Shown piece by piece: positions 26,902-36,962 of a DNA stretch of 64,000 bases (its first letter is position 1; each line of letters begins with the position of its first letter). Below the pieces are notes generated by a model. It was given only the letters and a program-made list of their open reading frames with translations, searched no databases and was not told the DNA's origin. The DNA comes from Photobacterium alginatilyticum (GTDB lineage Bacteria; Pseudomonadota; Gammaproteobacteria; Enterobacterales; Vibrionaceae): assembly GCF_009910675.1 (NCBI RefSeq), contig NZ_RSEJ01000028.1, positions 1-64,000 of the forward strand, given 5' to 3'. Made by a program: the position numbers and the translations under genes.

Positions 26902-27927
26902 TTAGCTGTTTTCTTCCAATTTCTTTTCAACGGTTTTAAGACGCTTGTTCATCTCGTCTATTTTCATTACCCGAGCCGCTGTTTTACGCCACTCGCGGTT
27001 TGGCTGCAATGGGATACCCGACGAGAACATACCTTTCTCCTCGATACTACGCATCACCATCCCCATACCGGTAATCGTCACGCCGTCTGCTATTTCAATA
27101 TGACCATTGAGCACAGACGCGCCGCCGATAATACAGTATTTACCAATTTTGGTACTGCCTGCGACAATAGTACCACCCGCCATCGCGGTACCATATCCGA
27201 TCTGCACGTTATGGGCGATCTGCATCTGGTTATCGAGGATCACATTATCTTCGATAATGGTGTCATCCAGCGCACCACGATCAATGGTAGTACAGGCACC
27301 GATTTCGACACGGTTACCAATTCGGACCGAACCAAGCTGCGGGATCTTCACCCACTCGCCCTTGTCATTTGCGTAGCCGAAGCCGTCAGCACCAATCACG
27401 GTGCTGGACTGCACCAGGCACTGCTCACCCAGCACAACATTGTGATAAATAGTCACATTGGCCCACAGCTTGGTATCGGCACCGATAACGGCATTTTTAC
27501 CGATAAAACAACCAGGACCAATCTGTACGTTATCGCCCAGCTGAGCACCGGACTCAATCACCGCATTATGACCGATAGCGACGCCCTCGCCGATAACGGC
27601 ATCGTCAGCGATAAATGCTGATGATGCAATATCAGTAGCGGCTACAGGGGTGGTATCTAATAGCTGAGCGATCAAGGCATAACCCAAATACGGGTCTTTC
27701 AGTACCAGGGCATTGCCTTCAAAGTAAGAAAGATCACCTTCTTTAAGCATCACCGCCGATGCCTTGCACTGCGCAAGGTGCTTGCGGTATTTACTGCTAG
27801 ACAAGAACGTGATCTGCCCTTCTCCGGCCTGATCCATACCTGCGATAGATTCAATCACTACGGTGCCATCGCCGCGTAGCTCTGCACCCAGTTTCGCTGC
27901 TATTTCAGCAAGAGTAATTCCAGCCAT
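26902..27927 (-). CDS. lpxD: UDP-3-O-(3-hydroxymyristoyl)glucosamine N-acyltransferase
   Basis: This is the third lipid A enzyme, adding the N-linked hydroxyacyl chain. The 341-residue protein has an N-terminal uridine-binding domain (to ~100), then hexapeptide repeats such as IGHNAVIESGAQLGDNVQIG. The active-site histidine lies in QMQIAHNVQIGYGTAMAG, and a C-terminal helical extension (MNKRLKTVEKKLEEN) closes the chain. It follows skp by 134 bp. Confidence 0.97.
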   Translation of the reverse strand: MAGITLAEIAAKLGAELRGDGTVVIESIAGMDQAGEGQITFLSSSKYRKHLAQCKASAVMLKEGDLSYFEGNALVLKDPYLGYALIAQLLDTTPVAATDIASSAFIADDAVIGEGVAIGHNAVIESGAQLGDNVQIGPGCFIGKNAVIGADTKLWANVTIYHNVVLGEQCLVQSSTVIGADGFGYANDKGEWVKIPQLGSVRIGNRVEIGACTTIDRGALDDTIIEDNVILDNQMQIAHNVQIGYGTAMAGGTIVAGSTKIGKYCIIGGASVLNGHIEIADGVTITGMGMVMRSIEEKGMFSSGIPLQPNREWRKTAARVMKIDEMNKRLKTVEKKLEENS

Positions 27928-28061
27928 TATTTACCTTATTTCTTTGTAGTTGTTCAGCGCCGAACACCCGCCAGATAAAACAAGACGAAAGTGCAGATCG
28001 CAATAACTCAATCATACACTTTCGGCTCAGGACGGTATCAGCAGAGCTGAATAATTACCGT

Positions 28062-28571
28062 TTATTTAACTGCAGAGATCACCTTGGAAGACAAGTCATC
28101 TTTCGGACTTGCGTGAAGAACTGCATTGGCATCGATAACCATGTCATAACCTTCACGCTTGGCAACATCCTGGATGGCCTTACGGATTTTCTGAACCAGC
28201 TTCTGCTCTTCTTCCGCACCACGGCGACGCTGGTCTTCCTGCAACGCCTTGGCTTTCAGTTTATAGTTAGACTCAAGTGAAGCCATTTCACGTTGTAGCT
28301 TAGTGCGATCGCTTGCACTCATCAGCTCGCCGTCACGCTTCATCTTGTCGACTTTGGTTTTCATGCGACTTTCAATGCCGCGCAGCTCGTCAATACGATC
28401 TTTAAATTCACCGCGTAGCTTTTCCGCCACATTATACCGTTTTGCCAGCTGAGCCATAGCCTGACCAGTTGCGACATAGCCTACTTTTTGTGCCGCTTCA
28501 GCTGCCTGTGCGTACATCGATGAAGACAGAATTACCAGGCTAAGACCAGCCGCTTTAATCCACTGTTTCAA
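28062..28571 (-). CDS. skp: Periplasmic chaperone Skp (OmpH)
   Basis: This trimeric chaperone holds unfolded outer-membrane proteins on the way to the Bam complex. The 169-residue precursor has a signal peptide cleaved near AQA (residue ~23). A long basic coiled-coil region (about residues 45-125) is rich in Lys/Arg/Glu and is the tentacle domain. It is 17 bp downstream of bamA, the usual operon partner. Confidence 0.95.
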   Translation of the reverse strand: MKQWIKAAGLSLVILSSSMYAQAAEAAQKVGYVATGQAMAQLAKRYNVAEKLRGEFKDRIDELRGIESRMKTKVDKMKRDGELMSASDRTKLQREMASLESNYKLKAKALQEDQRRRGAEEEQKLVQKIRKAIQDVAKREGYDMVIDANAVLHASPKDDLSSKVISAVK

Positions 28572-28588
28572 AAGTATCTCCTCAAATT

Positions 28589-31012
28589 TTAGAATGTTCG
28601 TCCAATAGTGAAGGTAAAGAACTCTTCATCATCACCATCGTATTTCTTGATCGGACGAGCAATCGAGAATACGAGCGGTCCCATCGGTGACATCCACTGC
28701 AGGGCGGCACCGTATGAAGCACGGATCAATGACGGATCGGAATAGTCATTCAGATATCGGCCGTCACCGCTAGCTACATCATATTCCGTATCCCAAACAG
28801 TACCGGCATCGACAAAGATACTGGTTCGGATCTGGTTACGGACTTCCTCCGACGCAAACGGCGTCGGAACAATCAGCTCGGCACTGGCCAAGGCTGTTGC
28901 GTTACCACCGGCGGCATCATCTGTACCCGTGGCACAGTTGTTGTTGCCACCGCCGCTGATCCCGCCAGCATCACAACCACCGACATAAACGGCTTTCGGA
29001 CCAACCGTATTGGAACGGAAGCCACGCAGGGTAGAGAAGCCACCGGCATAGAAGTTTTCATAGAATGGCAATAGCTGATCACTACCGTTGTCGGTCGTAC
29101 CGTAACCATTACCATATCCAAGCTTACCGCGTAGCAATAAGCTGAAGTCATGCCCTTCGTTCAGCGGGAAGTACTGACGAACGTCATATTGTGCCTTGAA
29201 ATACTGAGCATCGGAGCCTGGTATTGTCATCCGGAACGAGGCACGCTGATGGTTACCTGCCGTCGGGAAATAACCACGGTTAAGGTTATTTCGGGTCCAG
29301 GACACCGACCAGTCAAAATCGTCCAGTTCAATCACATTGTCGCCGCGGTCAAAGCCGTGAATGGCCTTGAACTTCTCGATCTGGGCATATTCCTGGGTAT
29401 TGGAGATCTTGTTGTGATCGTAACCCAATCCAAATTCGAAGAAATTCAGTTCATCGTACGGGAAGCCCCATGTCAGGCTGGTACCATAGCTCTGGTTGGT
29501 ATAGTCAGAGATATTGGCATCCGACGCCTCGAACTCGTTGTAGTAGACCTTGCCGCCGAGGCTGATACCATCGAGGGTAAAATATGGATCGCGGTATTCC
29601 AGGCTGATGTTCTTCTGGTAATCGTTCATCATCGCATTGATGCCGAAACGGTTACCGGTACCCAGGAAGTTATCCTGCTGGATCCCCGCCTGGAAGCTGA
29701 TGCCCGATTCGGTACCGTAACCCACACCAAAGTTGATATTACCGGCATTGGCCTCTTTGACGTTGTACTTGATATCGACCTGATCATCGGTACCCGGAAC
29801 GCGTACCGTCTGAACATCAACGTTTTCAAAAAAGCCAGTACGGCTTAGACGCTCTTTACCGCGCTCAACGGACTTCGAGTTCAGCCAACTGCCTTCCATC
29901 TGGCGCATCTCACGGCGAAGTACCTCGTCCTTGGTCGAAGTATTGCCCGAGAACGTAATGTTACGGACATAGATACGCTTGCCCGGATCGACATTGACCG
30001 TCAGTGCAACCTGCTGGTTTAGATCGTCAAAGTCCGGGATTGTCGTTACTTGCGGGTAGGCATAGCCCAGCTCGCCCAGCTTACGCTTGACCGCTTCTTC
30101 CAATGCCGTCACTTTGGCCCCGTTGTAGACTTCCCCGGCACTGATAGTCACCAGACTATCAAGATCACCGACTTTACCGGCCAGATCACCACGGAACTTC
30201 ACGTCCTTCACGCTGTACTGCTTGCCCTCGTCAATTTTCAGGGTGATATACACACCTTTCTTGTCCGGCGAGATTGCAACCTGAGTCGCATCAAGCTTGT
30301 ACTTGAGGTAACCACTGTTCAGGTATTGCGAGCGCAATGTTTCCAAATCGCCGGCCAGTACCTGCTTCTGGTATTTCTCATCGGCCAGGAAGTTCCACCA
30401 CGGCACTTCGGCCTGGAGGTTGAACTTATCCTGCAGCTCCTGATCAGTAAAAACATCGTTACCAATAAAGTTGATTTGCTGGATTTTCGCCGACACACCT
30501 TCGGTAAAGACAAACTTCAGATCAGCACGATTACGCGGCAACGGGGTAACAACCGCCTTTACCGTTGCATTGTACTTTCCGACACTGTAGTAAAAATCTT
30601 CCAACCCTTTTTCAATCTTGCTCAGGGTCGTTCTGTCCAGCGCTTCGCCTACCATAATGCGCGAGGCATCAAGGTTTTCTTTAAGCTGCTCTTCTTTGAT
30701 CGCTTTATTGCCAGAGAAGGTAATATTGGCAATCGTCGGACGCTCAAGGACTTTCACAAGCAGTGCATTGCCATCACGGTAGACTTTAATATCTTCAAAA
30801 TTGCCAGAAGCAAAAAGCGCCTGAATCATTTCCGAGACATCACGCTCATCAACATCGTCACCCACTCGGACCGGCATAGTCAACAATGCCGCACCCAGCG
30901 TCACGCGCTGCAAGCCTTCGAAACGAATATCTTCAACTACAAATTGTTCCGCGCTCTGCGCAACACTACTACCGAGTAAAAGTGATGCGACCAACAGTTT
31001 TTTCATCGCCAT
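28589..31012 (-). CDS. bamA: Outer membrane protein assembly factor BamA
   Basis: BamA folds beta-barrel proteins into the outer membrane. The 807-residue precursor has a signal peptide (cleaved after VAQS, ~residue 20), five POTRA domains to about residue 420, and a 16-strand barrel. The barrel carries the loop-6 RGF motif (FSTLRGFRSNTVGP) and the C-terminal aromatic FTIGRTF. An alternative ATG two codons downstream (31006) is equally possible. Loop 6 contains a low-complexity GGISGGGNNNCATGTDDAAGG segment that looks surface-exposed and variable. Confidence 0.97.
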   Translation of the reverse strand: MAMKKLLVASLLLGSSVAQSAEQFVVEDIRFEGLQRVTLGAALLTMPVRVGDDVDERDVSEMIQALFASGNFEDIKVYRDGNALLVKVLERPTIANITFSGNKAIKEEQLKENLDASRIMVGEALDRTTLSKIEKGLEDFYYSVGKYNATVKAVVTPLPRNRADLKFVFTEGVSAKIQQINFIGNDVFTDQELQDKFNLQAEVPWWNFLADEKYQKQVLAGDLETLRSQYLNSGYLKYKLDATQVAISPDKKGVYITLKIDEGKQYSVKDVKFRGDLAGKVGDLDSLVTISAGEVYNGAKVTALEEAVKRKLGELGYAYPQVTTIPDFDDLNQQVALTVNVDPGKRIYVRNITFSGNTSTKDEVLRREMRQMEGSWLNSKSVERGKERLSRTGFFENVDVQTVRVPGTDDQVDIKYNVKEANAGNINFGVGYGTESGISFQAGIQQDNFLGTGNRFGINAMMNDYQKNISLEYRDPYFTLDGISLGGKVYYNEFEASDANISDYTNQSYGTSLTWGFPYDELNFFEFGLGYDHNKISNTQEYAQIEKFKAIHGFDRGDNVIELDDFDWSVSWTRNNLNRGYFPTAGNHQRASFRMTIPGSDAQYFKAQYDVRQYFPLNEGHDFSLLLRGKLGYGNGYGTTDNGSDQLLPFYENFYAGGFSTLRGFRSNTVGPKAVYVGGCDAGGISGGGNNNCATGTDDAAGGNATALASAELIVPTPFASEEVRNQIRTSIFVDAGTVWDTEYDVASGDGRYLNDYSDPSLIRASYGAALQWMSPMGPLVFSIARPIKKYDGDDEEFFTFTIGRTF

Positions 31013-31048
31013 TAGTGTTCTGATTATTCCTTGCTAAAAACGCACTTA

Positions 31049-32404
31049 TTAAAGGCGGGTAAAATCATTGAATAGCGCTACGGCCATTAACGCAACCAAA
31101 ATGGCTGATCCCACTCTGTAGCCTATATCCTGAACACGTTCAGAAACAGGACGACGAGTTACCGCTTCAATGGCGAAGAACATCAAGTGTCCACCATCTA
31201 ATACTGGCAGCGGCAACAAATTAACAATACCCAAGTTCACACTGATCAACGCCAGGAACCCCAGGAAATACACCACGCCATAATCGGCGGTCATCCCGGC
31301 CCCCTTGGCGATAGAAATCGGGCCACTCAGGTTTTTTATTGCAACATCACCTGTTACCAACTTGGTTACCATATCAAAGGTAAGCGTAACCAGTTGCCAG
31401 GTTTTTTCTGCAGCCTTGCCGACCGCTTCGACAGGGCCGAACTGTAAATTAATCCGATACGACTCCGGCCAAGGTTCAACCTTGGGGGCAAAGCCGGCAT
31501 AGCCTATCACTTCACCATCACGCTGCTCTTTGGCATTTGGCGTTAGCGTTAACTTGACAGGCTCCCCATCTCGCAACACTTCGATATCAAGAGCCTGTGA
31601 CGGATGTGAGCGTATCGCATCAACAACCTGCTGCCATTCCGTTATCGGCTTAGCATTGATAGCAACAATTTCGTCATTTAACCTTAAACCAGCGGTAATT
31701 GCTGCGCCATCATCAACAAGCTGCGAAATAACAAGTGTAATAGCCGGCGAGTAAGGTGCAATCCCCAAAGATGTCAGTACCCGCTCTTGCTCCGGATCAA
31801 ACGACCAGTCAGTCAGATCCAGGGTACGCTGCACTTCATACTCGGTACCGGGCTCGATGACAGAAATAACCATTTCTTGGTCACCAATATGGGAAATCAT
31901 CGCCATGTTAACGGATTCCCAATCAGCGGTTTTGATTCCTGAAATGGATTTTAGTTCCATTCCATTACTAATTCCTGCTTCTGCAGCAATAGATTGCGGA
32001 GCCACTTCACCAATTACCGGGCGAACAGCCGGTACACCGATAAGGTAGACAACCCAGTAGGCAAAGATAGCAAAAACAAAGTTCGCCAGCGGACCGGCCG
32101 CAACAATCGCACTACGTTGCCATAGCGCCTTGTTGTTAAAAGCCTGGTGCTTTCTCTCTTCGGGCACATCATCAACACGCCCGTCCAGCATTTTGACGTA
32201 ACCACCCAGCGGGATCATCGCCAGTGTATACTCGGTGCCGTCCTTGCCGATCTTGCGCCATAGAGACTTACCAAAGCCAATCGAAAATCGCTCGACGAAC
32301 ACGCCACAGCGACGGGCTACCCAGAAGTGACCAAACTCATGGACCGCAATTAATATCCCCAGTGCCAGCAAAAAGGCACCCAGGTTCCACAAAATACCCA
32401 TCAT
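31049..32404 (-). CDS. rseP: Site-2 intramembrane zinc protease RseP
   Basis: RseP cleaves RseA within the membrane to release sigma-E under envelope stress. The 451-residue protein has the zinc motif HEFGH at residues 22-26 in the first transmembrane helix, two periplasmic PDZ domains (about 125-290), and the LDG metal motif in NLLPLPVLDGGHLMFFAIE near the C-terminus. The ATG at 32404 overlaps the dxr stop codon by 3 bases. It sits directly upstream of bamA, linking envelope stress sensing with outer-membrane assembly genes. Confidence 0.97.
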   Translation of the reverse strand: MMGILWNLGAFLLALGILIAVHEFGHFWVARRCGVFVERFSIGFGKSLWRKIGKDGTEYTLAMIPLGGYVKMLDGRVDDVPEERKHQAFNNKALWQRSAIVAAGPLANFVFAIFAYWVVYLIGVPAVRPVIGEVAPQSIAAEAGISNGMELKSISGIKTADWESVNMAMISHIGDQEMVISVIEPGTEYEVQRTLDLTDWSFDPEQERVLTSLGIAPYSPAITLVISQLVDDGAAITAGLRLNDEIVAINAKPITEWQQVVDAIRSHPSQALDIEVLRDGEPVKLTLTPNAKEQRDGEVIGYAGFAPKVEPWPESYRINLQFGPVEAVGKAAEKTWQLVTLTFDMVTKLVTGDVAIKNLSGPISIAKGAGMTADYGVVYFLGFLALISVNLGIVNLLPLPVLDGGHLMFFAIEAVTRRPVSERVQDIGYRVGSAILVALMAVALFNDFTRL

Positions 32405-33597
32405 ACAGATACCTTACCAATCACTTCTTGTGCTAATGTCCGGGCCATTCTATCCAGCTCAATAACGCTTTCCAAGTCAGCCGGCTCGCGCATTTGCGCC
32501 AGATCGAGAACCTGGCTGTTCACACTGGCAATATCGGTAAACCTTAGCTGATTATTCAAAAACGCCGCGACAGCCTCTTCGTTGGCGGCATTCAGCGCTG
32601 TTGTTGCTGCCTGTCCGGCATAACACGCATCCATCGCCAGTTTCAGGCACGGATAGCGCTTAAAATCAGGTTGCAGGAAGGTAAATTCGCCGACTTTGCT
32701 AAAGTCCAGCGGTGCCACCCCTGCCTCTACTCTTTCAGGATAGGACATTGCACAGGCGATAGGCGTTCTCATATCAGGCAGCCCCATTTGCGCCAGCACA
32801 GACCCGTCCTGGTACTGAACCATAGAATGAATGACAGACTGCGGATGGATGATCACGTCCATCAGCTCTCGGGAGGCATTGAATAGCCAGCGAGCCTCAA
32901 TATATTCCAGCCCCTTATTCATCATGGTAGCCGAATCAACAGAGATTTTAGGGCCCATCGACCAGTTAGGGTGAGCGATAGCCATTGCTGGCGTTACCGC
33001 CGCAAGCTCAGAGACATCAGTATAGCGGAAAGGGCCTCCGGAGCCGGTTAGCAAAATTTTACTGACCCCGTGTTTGGCCAGATCGCAATGCCCCATTGCA
33101 CGCTGGATCTCAGCGGGCAGGCTCTGAAAAATGGCGTTATGCTCGCTGTCGACCGGCAACAGCTCAGCGCCGTATTGCTGGCAGGCGTCAATAAACATCT
33201 GCCCTGACATAACCAGGGCCTCCTTATTGGCCAGCAAAATACGCTTGCCCGCCTTTACACCGGCCATCGTCGGCAGCAGCCCGGCGGCACCGACAATGGC
33301 CGCCATTACCGTATCAACCTCGTCAAGGGCAGCCACCTGGCACATCCCCTCAACACCGGCGAGTACTGTGGTTGAAATATTATGCTGTTTCAGTAACACG
33401 GCGAGCTCAGACGCCGCGGATTCCGAGGCCATTGCGGCATACTTCGGCTTCCACCGCTGGCATAGACCAAACATTTTCTGGCTATTAGACCCAGCGGCCA
33501 GTGCAACTACCTCAAACAAATGCGGGTTTTGTGCCGCTACCGCCAACGTACTACTTCCGATAGAACCAGTCGCACCAAGAATCGTTAACTTACGCAT
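32401..33597 (-). CDS. dxr: 1-deoxy-D-xylulose 5-phosphate reductoisomerase
   Basis: This enzyme is the second step of the MEP isoprenoid pathway, supplying precursors for UppS encoded upstream. The 398-residue protein has the NADPH motif GATGSIGSSTL (residues 8-18), catalytic loop NKEALVMSG, metal-binding VDSEHNAIFQ, and substrate loop with HPNWSMGPKISVDSATMMNKGLE. It overlaps rseP by 4 bp. Confidence 0.98.
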   Translation of the reverse strand: MRKLTILGATGSIGSSTLAVAAQNPHLFEVVALAAGSNSQKMFGLCQRWKPKYAAMASESAASELAVLLKQHNISTTVLAGVEGMCQVAALDEVDTVMAAIVGAAGLLPTMAGVKAGKRILLANKEALVMSGQMFIDACQQYGAELLPVDSEHNAIFQSLPAEIQRAMGHCDLAKHGVSKILLTGSGGPFRYTDVSELAAVTPAMAIAHPNWSMGPKISVDSATMMNKGLEYIEARWLFNASRELMDVIIHPQSVIHSMVQYQDGSVLAQMGLPDMRTPIACAMSYPERVEAGVAPLDFSKVGEFTFLQPDFKRYPCLKLAMDACYAGQAATTALNAANEEAVAAFLNNQLRFTDIASVNSQVLDLAQMREPADLESVIELDRMARTLAQEVIGKVSV

Positions 33598-33617
33598 AAA
33601 ATCACTTTATTTAGCCG

Positions 33618-33645
33618 TGAAAAGCAGCCTACAGGAGGCTGCTCA
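33618..33645 (-). terminator. Possible attenuator between cdsA and dxr
   Basis: Minus-strand GCAGCCT and AGGCTGC form a stem with loop CCTGT, then TTTTC. The short T tract suggests partial termination at most, reducing read-through from cdsA into dxr. Confidence 0.5.
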
Positions 33646-33729
33646 GTAAAACAGGGGGCAGCTAAGCTTGTGTTTGCCCTGTTGGACAAGTCTGCTGTGC
33701 GGTTAGCCACACAGCAACAACCAGCTACA

Positions 33730-34578
33730 TCATACTAGCCAGAGGTAAAGCAAAGCAAAAATAGGAAGGGCAGCTGTCAGACTATCAATTCGGTCAAGCA
33801 CGCCACCATGACCGGGAAGGATACTGCCGCTGTCTTTAATGCCCGAGGCTCGCTTGAACATGCTCTCGACCAGATCACCCAGTACAGAGGCAATCACAGT
33901 CAGCACCGCAATCACCAGCAGGCTGCCCAGGCTGACAAAAGGAATATCCATCACGGCTGCGCCACTCCAAGTCACCAGCACAGCCAGTACAGCACCGCCA
34001 ACCAGACCCTCGATTGTCTTGTTAGGGCTCACGGCAGGTGCCATCTTGCGTTTACCGAAACGTTTACCCGAGAAGTAAGCCCCGGTATCCGCCGCCCAAA
34101 CCAGGAAGCACACCAGCATCACCAGCTTGGCACCGTGGTAAGGTGATTCGGCGTAGTTTACGGCACGGAGCATCAAGATACTCCAGAAGAAAGGGAGCAG
34201 GGTCAGCAAGCCAAAAAGGTACTTCAAAGCGGTAGCTTTAGACCAGAGCGAAGAACTAGAAGGGTAAGTGATGGCCAACATGGAAGCACCCAGCCACCAA
34301 ACACCACCGAGCAACAGCATATACTGATGCGATAGAGCCAAGGAGGACAGGCTTTCTACATCCGTCGGCATAAAGAAGATTGATGCGCCTAAGGCGATAG
34401 CGGGTACTAACATCGCGCCCCAGCGCGATTTCGCATCAACAAATTGTGTCCATTCCCAAAAACCGACCATGGTAATCGCGGCTATAGCGAAAACAAAAGC
34501 AGGGAAAGGTAAAAGAAAAATCCCTGCTATTACTAACGGCGCGAGGATAAGTGCGGTAATGATACGTTGCTTAAGCAA
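33730..34578 (-). CDS. cdsA: Phosphatidate cytidylyltransferase
   Basis: This inner-membrane enzyme makes CDP-diacylglycerol for phospholipid synthesis. The 282-residue protein has about eight hydrophobic segments. The C-terminal family signature is KDSGSILPGHGGVLDRIDSL, with the conserved aspartates that bind metal. It follows uppS by 73 bp and precedes dxr. Confidence 0.96.
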   Translation of the reverse strand: MLKQRIITALILAPLVIAGIFLLPFPAFVFAIAAITMVGFWEWTQFVDAKSRWGAMLVPAIALGASIFFMPTDVESLSSLALSHQYMLLLGGVWWLGASMLAITYPSSSSLWSKATALKYLFGLLTLLPFFWSILMLRAVNYAESPYHGAKLVMLVCFLVWAADTGAYFSGKRFGKRKMAPAVSPNKTIEGLVGGAVLAVLVTWSGAAVMDIPFVSLGSLLVIAVLTVIASVLGDLVESMFKRASGIKDSGSILPGHGGVLDRIDSLTAALPIFALLYLWLV

Positions 34579-34651
34579 GCTGCGTCCTCTCGTTATTCAT
34601 CATATGTTAGTAACGACTCAGCATTTCTGTGCTGCTGTCTGTCTATTGCTA

Positions 34652-35416
34652 CTATTTTTGTAATAAAGCCTGCACCTGCTCGCCGGTACATCCAAAACGG
34701 CGCTCACGGTTCACATACCACGCAACGGCATCTGCCAGGCTTTGCTCGTCAAAATCGGGCCAATGCTGCTCAGTAAAGTACAGCTCGGCATACGCCATCT
34801 GCCATAACATAAAGTTACTGATGCGACATTCACCGCTCGTACGGATCAACAGATCTACCTCTGGCAAACCTGACGTCGACAAACCTTGTACCAGCATATC
34901 CTCGGTAATATCTTCCGCCGTCAACCCGTTCTCGGCAACTTGGTTCACCAAGCGCTTTGCCGCCTGCATGATATCCCACTGACCACCGTAGTTGGCCGCG
35001 ATATTCAGCACCATCCCGGTATTGTCAGCAGTCAACAACTCAGCCTCGGCGATTTTTTTCTGCAATCGCTGGCTGAAACGGGTCTTATCACCGATGATCC
35101 GTAACCGGATATTGTTTTTGTGCAGACGCTTCACTTCACGACCAAGCACTGTCATGAAGAGCTCCATCAGCAACGACACCTCGTCTTCAGGACGGCGCCA
35201 GTTTTCGCTACTGAAAGCAAAAAGCGTTACCACCTTGATACCGAGGCGACTTGCCGTCGAGACGGTTTTTCGTACGGCTTCTACGCCGGCCTTATGGCCA
35301 AACACTCGAGCTTTGCCTTTCGCTTTTGCCCAGCGGCCATTGCCATCCATAATAACAGCAATATGCTTTGGCAAATTATCAGCAGAAAGTGCATTTTCGA
35401 TTGTATGCTCTGCCAT
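34652..35416 (-). CDS. uppS: Undecaprenyl diphosphate synthase
   Basis: This cis-prenyltransferase makes the C55 lipid carrier for peptidoglycan and O-antigen. The 254-residue protein has the catalytic motif HIAVIMDGNGRWAK near residue 18-31, FAFSSENWRRP, and the C-terminal RTSGECRISNFMLWQMAYAELYF block. It follows frr after an 82-bp gap containing an attenuator-like hairpin. Confidence 0.98.
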   Translation of the reverse strand: MAEHTIENALSADNLPKHIAVIMDGNGRWAKAKGKARVFGHKAGVEAVRKTVSTASRLGIKVVTLFAFSSENWRRPEDEVSLLMELFMTVLGREVKRLHKNNIRLRIIGDKTRFSQRLQKKIAEAELLTADNTGMVLNIAANYGGQWDIMQAAKRLVNQVAENGLTAEDITEDMLVQGLSTSGLPEVDLLIRTSGECRISNFMLWQMAYAELYFTEQHWPDFDEQSLADAVAWYVNRERRFGCTGEQVQALLQK

Positions 35417-35430
35417 ACATCTCCCTCAAA

Positions 35431-35462
35431 AAAGAAAAGCGCCGTGCTGCACGCACAGCGCC
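35431..35462 (-). terminator. Terminator/attenuator between frr and uppS
   Basis: On the minus strand GGCGCTGTGC and GCACGGCGCT pair (one G-U) around GTGCA-type loop bases, then TTTTCTTTTTT. It ends ~15 bp before the uppS start and should reduce read-through. Confidence 0.75.
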
Positions 35463-35498
35463 TCAAGTCTCATCAAGCTAATAAAGGCGCGTCAGGCC

Positions 35499-36056
35499 TT
35501 ATACTTCCATTAGCTCTTTTTCTTTCACTTCCAGCACGGCATCAATGTTCTTAACCGCAGCATCTGTGATTTTCTGGATCTCATCCTGTGCACGACGGTC
35601 ATCATCTTCAGAGATTTCTTTCTCTTTCAGCAGTGCTTTAACATCAGCATTGGCATCACGACGGATGTTACGAACGGCAACACGGCCCTGCTCGGCTTCG
35701 GCACGCACAATCTTAACCAGGTCACGACGACGCTCTTCCGTTAGCGGAGGAAGAGGAACACGGATAACCGTACCCGCAGACATAGGGTTCAGACCCAAGT
35801 CAGACATCATGATTGCTTTTTCAACTTTCTGCGTCAGCTCTTTATCGAAAACAGTGATTGCCAGTGTACGGGAATCTTCAGCAACAACGTTTGCCAGTTG
35901 CTTAAGCGGCGTGTTGGCACCGTAATATTCTACGTAGATAGTATCAAGCAGGCTTGGGTGAGCACGGCCAGTACGCACTTTTGCCAGTTGGTTTTTCAGC
36001 GCTTCAACGCTTTTGCCCATGCGCTCTTGCGCATCTTGTTTAATTTCATCAATCAC
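35499..36056 (-). CDS. frr: Ribosome recycling factor
   Basis: RRF splits post-termination ribosomes with EF-G. The GTG start at 36056 gives 185 residues, the exact E. coli length, and an N-terminus M-I-D-E-I-K-Q-D that aligns with E. coli RRF, which also starts with GTG. AAGGG lies about 9 nt upstream. A longer frame to 36083 adds nine unconserved residues. VRTGRAHPSLLDTIYVEYYG and the C-terminal helical domain are diagnostic. Confidence 0.97.
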   Translation of the reverse strand: MIDEIKQDAQERMGKSVEALKNQLAKVRTGRAHPSLLDTIYVEYYGANTPLKQLANVVAEDSRTLAITVFDKELTQKVEKAIMMSDLGLNPMSAGTVIRVPLPPLTEERRRDLVKIVRAEAEQGRVAVRNIRRDANADVKALLKEKEISEDDDRRAQDEIQKITDAAVKNIDAVLEVKEKELMEV

Positions 36057-36085
36057 GATTAATACCCTTAATGATTCGGTCAAAG

Positions 36086-36105
36086 CGGGAGCGCCGGCGC
36101 TCCCG
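36086..36105. other. GC-rich perfect palindrome between pyrH and frr
   Basis: CGGGAGCGCCGGCGCTCCCG is a 20-bp perfect inverted repeat. No T tract follows on either strand, so it is not a standard terminator. It may stabilise the upstream pyrH mRNA 3' end or modulate frr translation. Confidence 0.75.
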
Positions 36106-36141
36106 TTCAGAATGTGTCGACAGAACTTACTCGCTAGAAGC

Positions 36142-36870
36142 TTAGTCGTTCGAAATCAAAGTGCCTTCTTGCTCGCCCATTACCACACGGCGCAGAGAAC
36201 CTGGCTTGTTCATGTTAAAGACACGAATTGGCATGCCATGGTCACGAGCAAGTGTAAATGCTGCTAAGTCCATCACTTTCAGTTCTTTATCAAGAACGTC
36301 ATTGTAACCAAGCTTATCATAAAGAACAGCTTCTGGGTTTTTAACTGGATCATCTGTGAATACACCGTCAACTTTTGTTGCTTTCAGTACCACGTCGGCT
36401 TCGATTTCGATACCGCGCAGACAAGCAGCAGAGTCAGTGGTAAAGAACGGGTTACCCGTACCGGCAGAGAATATCACTACACGACCCTGACGCAACTGGC
36501 TGATCGCATCAGCCCAGTTGTAGTTGTCACATACACCATTTAGTGGAATAGCAGACATCACTCGAGCGTTCACATAGGCACGGTGCAACGCATCACGCAT
36601 CGCCAAGCCATTCATCACGGTCGCCAACATACCCATGTGATCGCCCACAACTCGGTTCATACCGGCTTCTGCAAGGCCAGCACCACGGAAGAGATTACCA
36701 CCACCGATAACCAGGCCAACTTGCACACCCAGTTCAATAAGTTCTTTGATTTCCTGAGCCATACGGTCAAGAACTTGCGCGTCAATACCAAAACCTTCGT
36801 CGCCCTGCAGTGCTTCACCGCTGAGTTTCAGCAAAATTCGTTGATAAGTCGGTTTAGGATTTGTGGTCAT
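36142..36870 (-). CDS. pyrH: Uridylate kinase
   Basis: This hexameric kinase makes UDP from UMP, allosterically activated by GTP and inhibited by UTP. The 242-residue protein has ILLKLSGEALQGDEGFG, the glycine motif GLVIGGGNLFRGAGL, and SAGTGNPFFTTDSAA. It lies between tsf and frr in the conserved rpsB-tsf-pyrH-frr order. Confidence 0.98.
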   Translation of the reverse strand: MTTNPKPTYQRILLKLSGEALQGDEGFGIDAQVLDRMAQEIKELIELGVQVGLVIGGGNLFRGAGLAEAGMNRVVGDHMGMLATVMNGLAMRDALHRAYVNARVMSAIPLNGVCDNYNWADAISQLRQGRVVIFSAGTGNPFFTTDSAACLRGIEIEADVVLKATKVDGVFTDDPVKNPEAVLYDKLGYNDVLDKELKVMDLAAFTLARDHGMPIRVFNMNKPGSLRRVVMGEQEGTLISND

Positions 36871-36912
36871 TAGGTTTACCTTCCAGGCTTACAAATAGAG
36901 ATATGGAGTTGT

Positions 36913-36942
36913 AAAAAGACCGCAGCCTTGGCTACGGTCTTT
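36913..36942 (-). terminator. Terminator/attenuator between tsf and pyrH
   Basis: Minus-strand AAGACCGTAGCC and GGCTGCGGTCTT pair almost perfectly around AA, followed by TTTTAC. It is 21 bp after the tsf stop. Confidence 0.8.
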
Positions 36943-36962
36943 AGAGTTCGTTTCAAGAAGGA